DNA of 64,000 bases, taken from NCBI RefSeq assembly GCF_014803405.1, contig NZ_JACYFG010000006.1, forward strand, positions 317,501 through 381,500, read 5' to 3'. The stretch comes from Pelagicoccus enzymogenes. Its GTDB lineage: Bacteria > Verrucomicrobiota > Verrucomicrobiia > Opitutales > Opitutaceae. Both the position numbers and the translations under genes were made by a program. How positions within the stretch are numbered: the first letter of the stretch is position 1; the number at the start of each line of letters is the position of its first letter. Shown piece by piece: positions 18,056 through 27,000 of the stretch. The notes beneath the pieces are model-generated. The model was not told the origin of the DNA and did not search any database. It saw only the letters and a list, made by a program, of their open reading frames with translations.

Positions 18056-18466
18056 ATGAAACTCCGACTCCCTACCGAAAAACTCGCCGACGTCTACCAC
18101 CTCGCCCGCTTCATCGACAAAGTCCGCCTGCAACAGGCCGAGAAGCTGCCCGAGGACTACCAATCTTCCTACTGCAATCCAGCGGGACTCGACGGGCTCT
18201 TCTTCAAGGCTTTCCAGATGGAAGCCAAAACACTTGTGCAAAAGATCGCTTCCTCCCGGGACGATCAGGAAATCGCGGAATGGTTCAGGTCCCAAACCTC
18301 CTCGGAGCAACGCGAAAAATGGAATGCATTCGCCGTCGACCTCGGACGACCGGGCACCGCCCTCGGCGAACGTTTCAAGCAAGTCCGAGCCGTCAAGTAT
18401 CCAGATCTGCCCGACGACTGGGAAGGCACCGTTTTCGAAGCCATCGCCCACGACGAAAGGGCCTAG
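18056..18466 (+). CDS. DUF5069 domain protein
   Basis: This 136-residue cytoplasmic protein begins MKLRLPTEKLADVYHLARFIDKVRLQ, the pattern I associate with DUF5069, a small helical family of unknown function frequent in Verrucomicrobiota and Planctomycetota. A C-terminal half rich in Trp and Asp (REKWNAFAVDLGRPG, DLPDDWEG) completes it. No catalytic motif is seen. A REP element separates it from dtd, so it may not share a transcript. Confidence 0.8.
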   Translation: MKLRLPTEKLADVYHLARFIDKVRLQQAEKLPEDYQSSYCNPAGLDGLFFKAFQMEAKTLVQKIASSRDDQEIAEWFRSQTSSEQREKWNAFAVDLGRPGTALGERFKQVRAVKYPDLPDDWEGTVFEAIAHDERA

Positions 18467-18470
18467 ACAG

Positions 18471-18625
18471 GAGGGGCGACTGCCACGTCGCCCGAGCTGC
18501 AGGATCAAACCGTAGCGCTATCCTCTGTGAGGCTCCGCACTGCTTGGTAGGGTCGGCGCTTGCGCCGCACCGCAGTGCAAGGGAATGAGGATCCCGTAGC
18601 GGCACGTCGCAAGCGACGGCCCTAC
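18471..18625. repeat. Cluster of palindromic repeats
   Basis: GGGCGACTGCCACGTCGCCC (18474-18493) is a hairpin of the GGAGGGAC type. GTAGGGTCGGCGCTTGCGCC (from 18548) faces GTCGCAAGCGACGGCCCTAC (to 18625), with GCACTGC and GCAGTGC pairing in between. The whole gap between the DUF5069 and opcA genes is repeat material. Confidence 0.6.
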
Positions 18626-18639
18626 CAGACTAGTAAAAA

Positions 18640-19647
18640 CTACCCGTGAAACAAGGCCTCCGCGAGCGCGGTTTCCGGATCCAGCAGACGCACGCCCGTG
18701 GTGAGCGACTGCTTCCCATTTCCAAGGTCACCTTCCACGTGAGCCTCGCTTTTCGCTAGGTCGATCGTAAAGGTTACGTAGTTGTCGTTGGAATACACGA
18801 AGCTCATTATCGGCATCGCATCGTCGTCGCCTGCTTCCTGCTGCTCGAAGCGTAAAGCCTTCTTGGCCTCCTCGGGAGACGGGTAGCACTTGGTCAAGGC
18901 ACTCGCCACCCAGCTCATCAAAGCGCGGCCTTCGCACTTGAAGCTCGGGCTGGAGCTCAAGCTCACCTCCGCCAGTCCGTCAACGATAGCTTCCTTCGGG
19001 AAGGCGCTGAGGAACTGACCCACGCTCTGACGAATCGGCAGCAGACGCGAATACGCCAAGTCATGCACTTTTTCCGGCTGAGGAACATCCACTTGATCAA
19101 TGAGGAAACACTCCCGCGATGAATCGAAAATGACGCGCTCTGCCTGCTTGAAGAAAAACTTGTAGTCCGACAGCAACTCTGCCGAGCCGAAACGCGTCGG
19201 CCAATAATAAGTCGGCAAATCCGCCTCCAGGAAAACCGAAGTTTGGTTTTCCAAGTACTGGCGATCGCTGAGCGTGTATCCAAGAATCAGTACCTCGCAG
19301 CAGCTCATGCCGCCTGCTCCTTCTCCAAAAACGCACTCGGAGAATATCTTGCATCCCATGTCCTTCTCCGACTCCCAGGAGTCAGGCTGCGGACAAAGCA
19401 CGATCATGCGGCATGGATACTTGTGCGAAAAGCTGATCACGGTCTGGAAAAGCTCCTTCGCCTCATCGAGGCTCGCTTCGAAACCGATGTGCACGATCAG
19501 GTTCATGCGCGAGGCGCGATACTCGTTGTCCTTGCGCTTGCCGGACTCGTCCACCGGCGACCACATCGCGGTGAGCTCCTTGAGAGCGCTACCGAGAGGC
19601 ACGCTCAAGCCTGGCAGCGCCTCGTAAACTGTACTCGTTTTGCTCAT
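18640..19647 (-). CDS. opcA: Glucose-6-phosphate dehydrogenase assembly protein OpcA
   Basis: OpcA is a redox-sensitive activator first known from cyanobacteria and actinobacteria that assembles or activates glucose-6-phosphate dehydrogenase. The 335-residue protein has the family layout: an N-terminal region with RMNLIVHIG, then GCKIFSECVFGEGAGGMSC, the E-x-x-x-L-G-Y segment, and the motif LEADLPTYYWPT before a C-terminal domain. It sits 30 bases downstream of zwf on the same strand, the usual partner, so the two should be cotranscribed and act together at the start of the oxidative pentose phosphate pathway. Confidence 0.92.
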   Translation of the reverse strand: MSKTSTVYEALPGLSVPLGSALKELTAMWSPVDESGKRKDNEYRASRMNLIVHIGFEASLDEAKELFQTVISFSHKYPCRMIVLCPQPDSWESEKDMGCKIFSECVFGEGAGGMSCCEVLILGYTLSDRQYLENQTSVFLEADLPTYYWPTRFGSAELLSDYKFFFKQAERVIFDSSRECFLIDQVDVPQPEKVHDLAYSRLLPIRQSVGQFLSAFPKEAIVDGLAEVSLSSSPSFKCEGRALMSWVASALTKCYPSPEEAKKALRFEQQEAGDDDAMPIMSFVYSNDNYVTFTIDLAKSEAHVEGDLGNGKQSLTTGVRLLDPETALAEALFHG

Positions 19648-19677
19648 AGCTCGTACGGTAATTCGCGTATCCAGAGA

Positions 19678-21219
19678 TTAAGGACGACGCCACTCATGGT
19701 TCTTTTCCCAGAGCATGCGGTCCGCAGCGTTCGGTCCCCAGGAACCGGAAGCGTAGGTCTCCATTCCGCGCTGTCCTTCGGCTTTCCAGAATTCGTGCAA
19801 GGGAGTGATCAGGTTCCACGAGGCTTCCGTTTCGTCGCCGCGGATAAAGAGCGTTCCGTCCCCGATCATCGCGTCGAGCACCAGGCGCTCGTATGCTTCC
19901 GGAGTGTTCGAACCGAAGGTCGTGGAATAGCGGAAGTGCATCTTGACCGGCTGGGTGCGCGTCTGCAGGCCGGGAATCTTTCCATTCAGCAAAATGGTCG
20001 AACCTTCGTCCGGCTGGATCTGGAAAACGAGAGAGTTGTTAGCCAGATTTATCATCTCGTTCTCGCTGAAGAGCGAGGACGGCGGGCGCTTGAACTGGAT
20101 CGCGATTTCCGTGACGCGGCGCGCCATGCGCTTGCCGGAACGGAGGTAGAACGGTACGCCTTCCCAACGCCAATTGTTGATCGCGAGCTTCAGCGCCGCA
20201 TACGTTTCCGTCTCGGACTGTGGCGAAACGCCTTCTTCGTCGCGGTAGCCCTTCACCTTTTGTCCGTCGATGAGGCCTTCGGCATATTGAGCGCGGACCA
20301 CTTCCGGATTTTCGTATCCAAGTTTCAATGGCTTGATTGCCTTGAGCAGCTTCACCTTCTCGTCGCGAATCGCCTCCGCGTCGAGCGAAGCCGGAGCCTC
20401 CATCGCCATGAGCGCCAAGAGCTGCATGGTATGGTTCTGGATCATGTCGCGGGTGGCCCCGCTCTGCTCGTAGTAGCCGCCACGCGTTCCCACTCCGAGG
20501 CTTTCCGCCACCGTGATCTGCACGTTGTCCACGTAGTTGCGATTCCAGAGCGGCTCGAAAATGGTGTTCGCAAAACGCTGCACGAGCAAGTCCTGCACCG
20601 TCTCTTTGCCCAAGTAGTGGTCGATACGATACACTTGGCGCTCTTGGAAGACGCCTTGGATGGCTCGGTTGAGGGCTTGGGCCGACTCCAGATCCTTGCC
20701 GAAGGGCTTTTCGATCACCACCTTGGTGTGCTTGTCCGAATCCTGGTACTTGGTCGCCAAACCAACTTCCCCTAGGTTCTTGACGATCGGGTCGAAGACC
20801 GACGGCGGCGTGGACACGTAAAATACGCTTTGCATCTCGCGCCCGGCATCCTTCTCGATGGAGCTGATCTTGTCGTTGAGCTTCTGGAAGCCCTCCAGCT
20901 CGTCGTAGCCGCCGGAGCAGTAATAGGTATTTTTCTCGATCCGATTCCAAATCTCCTTGTTGAGCGGACGGCGGGAGAACTTGGAAATCGATTCCGCCGC
21001 GATCTCGCGGAACTCGGCGTCCGGAATCGGCTTCCGCCCGAATCCGATCAGGTAAAAGTCAGCCGGCAACAGGTTGTCCACGGCAAGGTTGTAGATCGCT
21101 GGCACGAGCTTGCGGGCGCAGAGGTCTCCCGACGCTCCGAAGATCGTGATGATCGTGGGCTGCACCCCACGGTGCTTGCTGAGACCTTGAAGGAATGGGT
21201 GTCTTTTATCCTGTGACAT
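19678..21219 (-). CDS. zwf: Glucose-6-phosphate 1-dehydrogenase
   Basis: This enzyme oxidises glucose-6-phosphate to 6-phosphogluconolactone with NADP+ reduction, supplying NADPH and pentose phosphates. The 513-residue protein has the Rossmann motif IFGASGDLCARKLVPA, the substrate and catalytic motif RIDHYLGKE, the EKPFGKD segment and the C-terminal HFRYSTTFG and NEMINLANN regions. It is full length and leads the zwf-opcA pair. Confidence 0.96.
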   Translation of the reverse strand: MSQDKRHPFLQGLSKHRGVQPTIITIFGASGDLCARKLVPAIYNLAVDNLLPADFYLIGFGRKPIPDAEFREIAAESISKFSRRPLNKEIWNRIEKNTYYCSGGYDELEGFQKLNDKISSIEKDAGREMQSVFYVSTPPSVFDPIVKNLGEVGLATKYQDSDKHTKVVIEKPFGKDLESAQALNRAIQGVFQERQVYRIDHYLGKETVQDLLVQRFANTIFEPLWNRNYVDNVQITVAESLGVGTRGGYYEQSGATRDMIQNHTMQLLALMAMEAPASLDAEAIRDEKVKLLKAIKPLKLGYENPEVVRAQYAEGLIDGQKVKGYRDEEGVSPQSETETYAALKLAINNWRWEGVPFYLRSGKRMARRVTEIAIQFKRPPSSLFSENEMINLANNSLVFQIQPDEGSTILLNGKIPGLQTRTQPVKMHFRYSTTFGSNTPEAYERLVLDAMIGDGTLFIRGDETEASWNLITPLHEFWKAEGQRGMETYASGSWGPNAADRMLWEKNHEWRRP

Positions 21220-21360
21220 GATACGTGTAAGCCGTTGGTAGGAAACGAAGAAATTGACGGCCTCCAGACCTATGTAAAGGGCGGAACCGGACTAATTTGG
21301 TCAACGAACGGCGACCTATGAATCCTGCTGGACCAATACTGAAACGGATTTTATGGAAAG

Positions 21361-21377
21361 CCCCTACTCGTGGGGCA
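21361..21377 (-). terminator. Weak terminator-like hairpin after yraN
   Basis: On the minus strand GCCCC-ACGAGTA-GGGGC is followed by TTTCC, close behind the yraN stop. The stem is short and the T tract poor. Confidence 0.4.
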
Positions 21378-21384
21378 AAAGGTC

Positions 21385-21807
21385 TCAGCGCCCGCGATTG
21401 GCCGCTTTTGAGAAAAGCGGCACGTCCGCGAAGTGACGGGCTTGAGTGACCGTGCCTTCCTCGTGCTCGACTTCCACCACGTCGAAACGCAGGGTCAGCG
21501 GCTTGGGCTTCATGATGCTGAAGTAGGAGCGGCACACTCGCTTCAAGGCCTCCCGCTTCCGTCGGTTGATCGAGTCGTAGCCGCTCACCAGCGCCCCGGC
21601 CGCGCGAGTGCGAACCTCCACGAAAATCACCGTCTTGCCTTGCAGGCAAATGAGGTCGATCTCGTCGCGACCGCTGCGAAAGTTCCGAGCCAGAACTTGG
21701 TAGCCCTTCTTCTTCAGCAGCTTCTCCGCCTCACGCTCACCGCGGCGCCCGATGGCCGCGGACTCCGGCTCGTCGCGGCCGAACATGCGTTTGAGGAAAG
21801 AAAACAT
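21385..21807 (-). CDS. YraN/UPF0102 family endonuclease-like protein
   Basis: The 140-residue protein has the UPF0102 core: a G-R-x-G-E-x-x-A helix (IGRRGEREAEKLLKKKGY), then R-N-F-R-S-x-x-D-E-I-D-L-I and F-V-E-V-R-T-R. This is a Holliday-junction-resolvase-like PD-(D/E)XK fold with the catalytic D-E-I-D and E-V-R residues visible. A short basic N-terminal extension (MFSFLKRMFGRD) precedes the domain. The cellular role is unproven. It diverges from the protease gene region. Confidence 0.9.
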   Translation of the reverse strand: MFSFLKRMFGRDEPESAAIGRRGEREAEKLLKKKGYQVLARNFRSGRDEIDLICLQGKTVIFVEVRTRAAGALVSGYDSINRRKREALKRVCRSYFSIMKPKPLTLRFDVVEVEHEEGTVTQARHFADVPLFSKAANRGR

Positions 21808-21853
21808 GCCACGTTACAAGCGAGTTACAGGAAGCGGTCAAGGGGGGAAAGCA

Positions 21854-21946
21854 ATGGCGGGCGATCGCCAGCAGGAGAGACTTGCCTACAGGAACTACTT
21901 AAGCTCAGATTTGCCGGTAACCACGAATTCCAACCCTTTTGATTAA
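21854..21946 (+). CDS. Possible 30-residue leader ORF overlapping the protease start
   Basis: An ATG at 21854 is preceded by AGGGGGGAAAGCA, a strong purine-rich ribosome site, and encodes 30 polar residues ending in NSNPFD. Its TAA stop (21944-21946) overlaps the TTG start of the protease at 21939, which itself has no ribosome site. This layout would suit translational coupling. The peptide shows no motif, so it could also be a chance frame. Confidence 0.35.
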   Translation: MAGDRQQERLAYRNYLSSDLPVTTNSNPFD

Positions 21947-23990
21947 AGCAAGAATCGCTCCCCTCCTGGCCGGTCTGGCCTTGGGTCAAATCGCCTCAGC
22001 GGACCCCATCCGCCCGTCCATTGTCGGAGGCGATGACGTAGCCGCGGGAGACTTTCCTTGGATGGCAGCCTTCTTGCGACCTGATCCCGACGCCAGCGCC
22101 GACGAACGGCAATTTTGCGGCGGAGCCCTCATCGCCCCAAACTGGATTATCACCGCAGCCCACTGCGTGGAGGACCAAACGAGGGATTTCGAAATCATGG
22201 TGGGCAACATCGACCTCGATGAGCACTACGTTCCCATCTTTCCCGTTTCCATCCATACCCATCCTTCCTTCCTGGGGAGGCGGCTCTCGCGCGGAGCGGA
22301 TCTAGCCCTCATACAAATCGACCCACCGCTGGAGGACTACCCCACCGTATCCATTAACCGGGCCCTGAACCGTCTCGTTCCCGGACGTAAAGTCACAGCC
22401 CTGGGCTGGGGACTTACCGACTACGAGACCAACGACGACAGCCCTATCCTGAAAAAGGTTGAGCTTAATCTGCGAGAGATCGACGAATACGAGGACAACC
22501 ACCCCGCCTACGACTACTTCTTGTCCACGGAAAGCAACGTCATCGACAAGGGCATCTACTCCGGTGACAGCGGTGGGCCGCTCCTGCTGCGGGACGAAGA
22601 CGGCCATAGCTGGAGCATCGCAGGAGTCACCAGCAACTCGGTTCGCAATCTCGAGCACAACCTCAACGTCCCCTTCTTCACGAGCATCGCCGCAGAGAAA
22701 GACTGGATCGACACTGTTTTGTCTTCAACGGACACCGTCGCGGAAGCGCTTCCAAACCACCGCAGGGTCAAGCTCTTCACCGACGCAGAGGGCCGCACCT
22801 ACGCAGGCTACAAGTTTTGGCCCTTCGCCGGACAGAGGACCGAGACCCTCCGGATCCACTGGCGGAATCCGCTTTCCCACTACTACAAAGAATATCCCTA
22901 TATCGAAGAGGGTAACTTCTACGACGACACGGATGGCTCCTTCTACTTCATCGACTCCGACTACCAAATAGCGCCCCAGACTGCATCCACCCAAGCATCC
23001 CTCGCGACTCTTTCGATCGAGAATACGCCAAACTTCAAGAACCCCCTCTTCGACGTACGGCCATTCGAAACGGTCTTTTTCAAGGAAAACGCGTACGGGA
23101 CCGGCATCAGATTTACGGGCCTAGAGGAAGACAAAGACTACCGGGTGCCCAATAGCTACGGAGCTGCGATCATGCATCAAAATGCGAACAGCGGCAAGAT
23201 CGAGAGCCGAAGCTATACCAGGTTCCAATCGTCACCAGATTACAACTACTGGATGGTTGATACGGTTGGTCACCGGGGCCAATCAGTCACCATCCTACCT
23301 GTAGCTGACGAATCATTCCCATTCTCCGAGGACAAGAGCTTCGAGCTGAGCAACAGCGACACTCCCTATGTTCGCGAGCAGACCTACATCAAGCTCTTGA
23401 GGCTCGACTCCGGATACCTATCGGGAGAGGCAAAGATCACAGTGCTTCCGGAATTCGACGCCGAACTCATAGTGTTCAATACTCATGACGGCTCAACCTT
23501 CGCCTACGCGGACCAAGGAGCCGAAAACGAGGTCGACGAATTGATATTGGACGGGTCTAGCCTGAGCGGGAAAATGATCGGCGTCTACAACTTCGACAAA
23601 GGAGTGACAGGGCGTTTCGAAATCAAAGTGGAATCGTACAGCTCCGAGAACCTTGGTTTCGACAACGAGCAGACTCGGGCCATCACCCGCTCGGATCGCC
23701 AGTTCACCTCATCAAATGGTGACCAAATCAACTACGAACGCCTCTCCATCCGAAACAACAGGAACTACCGCTCTTTCACTTTCAAAGTACGAGGACGCTT
23801 CTTCAGGCCGGGGGTGGCTATCTTCGACGGCGAGGGCGAAATACTGGAGTTCCTCACCAATCGTCAGAGCTACGAAATTACAGTGCCCGTTTCCATCGGG
23901 GAGAACATCACCATCGACGTGATAAACTACGAAAAGACCGAGGTCGAAAACTACGAAATATCGGTCTCCGGATCAAGCTCCCACCCCTAG
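21939..23990 (+). CDS. Secreted trypsin-family (S1A) serine protease with long C-terminal region
   Basis: A signal peptide (IKARIAPLLAGLALGQIASA) is followed by a chymotrypsin-fold domain to about residue 265. It starts with IVGG, and the triad is visible in ITAAHC (His), ADLALIQ (Asp) and GDSGGPL (Ser). The residue three before the Ser-195 G-D pair is Tyr, not the usual Cys191, and position 189 is not Asp, so trypsin-like Arg/Lys specificity is not supported. The remaining about 415 residues are beta-rich, acidic and unrecognised, perhaps substrate or surface binding domains. The start is TTG and no in-frame upstream start exists before a stop. Codon use looks less GC-biased than in neighbours. 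Confidence 0.85.
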   Translation: MIKARIAPLLAGLALGQIASADPIRPSIVGGDDVAAGDFPWMAAFLRPDPDASADERQFCGGALIAPNWIITAAHCVEDQTRDFEIMVGNIDLDEHYVPIFPVSIHTHPSFLGRRLSRGADLALIQIDPPLEDYPTVSINRALNRLVPGRKVTALGWGLTDYETNDDSPILKKVELNLREIDEYEDNHPAYDYFLSTESNVIDKGIYSGDSGGPLLLRDEDGHSWSIAGVTSNSVRNLEHNLNVPFFTSIAAEKDWIDTVLSSTDTVAEALPNHRRVKLFTDAEGRTYAGYKFWPFAGQRTETLRIHWRNPLSHYYKEYPYIEEGNFYDDTDGSFYFIDSDYQIAPQTASTQASLATLSIENTPNFKNPLFDVRPFETVFFKENAYGTGIRFTGLEEDKDYRVPNSYGAAIMHQNANSGKIESRSYTRFQSSPDYNYWMVDTVGHRGQSVTILPVADESFPFSEDKSFELSNSDTPYVREQTYIKLLRLDSGYLSGEAKITVLPEFDAELIVFNTHDGSTFAYADQGAENEVDELILDGSSLSGKMIGVYNFDKGVTGRFEIKVESYSSENLGFDNEQTRAITRSDRQFTSSNGDQINYERLSIRNNRNYRSFTFKVRGRFFRPGVAIFDGEGEILEFLTNRQSYEITVPVSIGENITIDVINYEKTEVENYEISVSGSSSHP

Positions 23991-24027
23991 AATCGCCTGA
24001 GCGAATCCAGCTAGCGAATACAAATCC

Positions 24028-27000
24028 TTAAGCCGAAACCGCGGCCGGCTTATCAAGGTCGAGCTTCACCATGTCGGGGTCCTCGTGCTCGCTGTGGAAC
24101 TTCATGCTCACCACCTTGGATACGCCCTTCTCTTCCATGGTCACGCCGTAGATGGCCTGAGCCGCCGCGATGGTGCGCTTGTTGTGGGTGATGATGATGA
24201 ACTGTGACTGCTTCGTGAACTGCTTGAGCAAGGTCGTGAAACGGCCGATGTTCGATTCGTCGAGAGGAGCGTCGAGCTCGTCGAGCAAACAGAAGGGGGA
24301 CGGCTTCACCATGTAGATCGCGAAGAGCAAACCGACCGCCGTCATGGTCTTCTGACCACCGGACAGCAGGCTGACGCCCTTGAGCTTAGTGCCTGGCGGT
24401 TGGGCGACGATTTCGATCCCGCTCTCCAAAACGTCATCCGTTTCGATGAGCTGCAAGTCGGCCTTGCCGCCGTGGAAAAGCGTGGAGAACGTGTGCTTAA
24501 AGTTCTCCCGGATCTTCACGAAAGTATCCGTAAATTGCTCACGCGACTTGGTGTTGATCTCGTCGATAGCCTCCTCGAGCTTTTCCTTGGAGGAAACGAG
24601 GTCGTCGTATTGCCCCTTCAGGAATCCATGACGCTCGCGCAACTCGCCGTATTCAGCGATCGCGTCCGTATTAACGGTCCCCATGCTCTGGATACGTTTA
24701 CGTAGATTTTCGACCTCCCGCTTTACAGCGTTCCAGTTCGTCTTCTCCAGCTCTTCGCGCTCCTCTTCCGTAGGAGCCCGCTGCTTGGAGAGAGGCTCTA
24801 CGGCTTCCGGCTCCTCTTCGTCGGACGCTTCTTCCGCCGCTTCCGGCTCCTCGGATTCAGCATCATCCTGAGCTTCCGATTCGTTTGCCTCCGCACTTTC
24901 AGCTTCGGTTTCCGCTTCCGCATCGGGATCCGGGAGAGCTACAACGGACGGAGTGTCCTCCTCCTCGTCTTCATCATCCAGCACGGGCAAGTCTTCCACC
25001 GGCTGGCGAGCCTTCCAAAGCTGCCACTTCCAATCCGTCTTGGTCAGGTCCTGTCCGTATTCCCGAGTAATTTCTTCTTGAATGAACTCCAGGCGCGAAC
25101 GCTTTTCGGCGATCTGCACCTGCTGGCTACCGAGGCTGTTGCGAAGCTCGTCCACACGGAGACGCAATCCGTTTTGATCCTTCTCCAGCACGCCAATTTT
25201 CTCCTCGATCGCCACCAGCGACTCGCGGGTGGTATTCACCAAAATCTTGGCTTCCTCGAGTTCCGCATCCACAGAACCACTACGCTCTTCCGCTTGGGCT
25301 ATTTCGCTCTTAAGCGATTCGGATTGCTCCTCCCAATTCTCGATGTCACGCGTCTTGGTTTCGATCAAGCGAGTCAGTTCGTTGCGACGCTGCTCCATCT
25401 CCACCATGCCGCGAGTGATCACGTCGAGTTTGGCCTTCTTCTCCTGCAGATCGTACTTCGCTTGGCTCAAGCTCTCGCGCTTTTCGTCCCGCTCGGCTCG
25501 AATATCGCCGATGCCCTCTTCGGTCTCTTCCAATTGGCGGCGGCTGCTCTCGAGCCGTTCCAACTCCTTGGCTAAAGTGGCCTTTGCAGCTTCCAGACGT
25601 TCGGTGGAAGCGGCTTGCACTTCCTCTAAGCCGATGCGCTCCCGCTCCAAGCGTTCCGCGCGCATTTTCTGCTCCTGCACCAGCTTCTGGGCGTTGCGCT
25701 CTTCCGCTTGCAAGGAAGACAACTCGTGGTTCGTTTCCGCGATCTCGTGACGTTTGCTCTCAACCGCTTCTTCCGCGGCTTCGAGTTCCTTGTTCACTTT
25801 ATCCGCTTCAGCGCGAGCCGCTTCAAGAGCTTCTTGCTCTTCGACGAGTTCCTTCTGCGTCTGCTTGAGCTCTACTTCCCGCTGCAAGATACTGCTGTTC
25901 TTGACCTTGCCCTTGAAGCCACCGGTGACAAGGCCCCGGGCGTCCAAGGTCTCGCCTTTTTTGGATACGATTTGCAAGAAACGAAAAGCGCTCTGCCCTT
26001 CTCGCCACTTCAAGAAAGCTCCCATGTCTTCCACGATGTAGCTGGAGGCTAGCACCGCACGCAGGGAGTCATGACTTGCATCATCCTTGAGGGATACGAA
26101 ATCCGTAGCCGGCTTGATCCAATCCGGCAAGTCGCTCGCCGGGGCGTCGGCAATCGCCGCGCTATTTTGCAACTGGATGCACGCCCGGCCAATCTTCCCG
26201 TCCTCGAGCTGCTGAAAAATCTCGATAGCAGTGTCAGCGTCGTCGACCGCAACCGCTTCCATCGCGGCCCCGAGCAAAGCCTCGACCGCAGGGCCGTATC
26301 CATCCTTCACTGACAGATCGCTTGTGAGTGGAGCAAAGGACTTTCCTTCCAAGGAACCTCGGAGCTTGCCCTTGAGCAGAGCCTTGGCGCCCTCTCCGTA
26401 GCCTTCCAGCTTTTCCTGAAGCTGCTGCAGCAGCTTCACCCGAGCAGACTTCTGGGCAACGTTGCGATCGATTTCCTGGATACGGATTTGAGCCGCCTTG
26501 AAAGCGTCGCGTTTTTCGGAAACCCCATCACGGGCCGCTTCCAAATCGACTTGTAATTGCTCCTGCATGCTGCGGGTCGCGAGCAAGCGCTCTTGAAACT
26601 CGCTAAGGGCCTGGCTGGCTTCGGCTTGCCCTTCGCTTTGCTCCGCCAACTCCTCTTCAAGGCGCATCAGGCGATTTCGGCTCGTGCCCGCCTCCACTTC
26701 GATCGCGGACAGCGCTTCACGACAGCGGGAGCTCGCTCGCTCCGCGTCTTGAGCTGCTACACGTAGCTGCTGTATTTGCGTTTCCGATACGCGGAGCCGT
26801 TCCTCGATTTCCTCAAGATCTCGATTACGCTCCTGGAAGATTTCGTCGGAGTTTCCGAGCACGTCCAGATGCATCTGCTTGTCGGAGTTGTGCTCGTCGA
26901 CCTTGCTGGCGATCTCGCCGAGCTGGGCCTGGAAGGAGGCGATCTCCTGATTTGCCTGTTCCATGCGTTCGGCGAGAGAGGCGATCTTGATCTGAGCCAT

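Noticed and set aside
19243-20775. 510-codon frame antisense to opcA and zwf
   Set aside because: Both opcA and zwf are clear family members on the minus strand; this frame has no motif.
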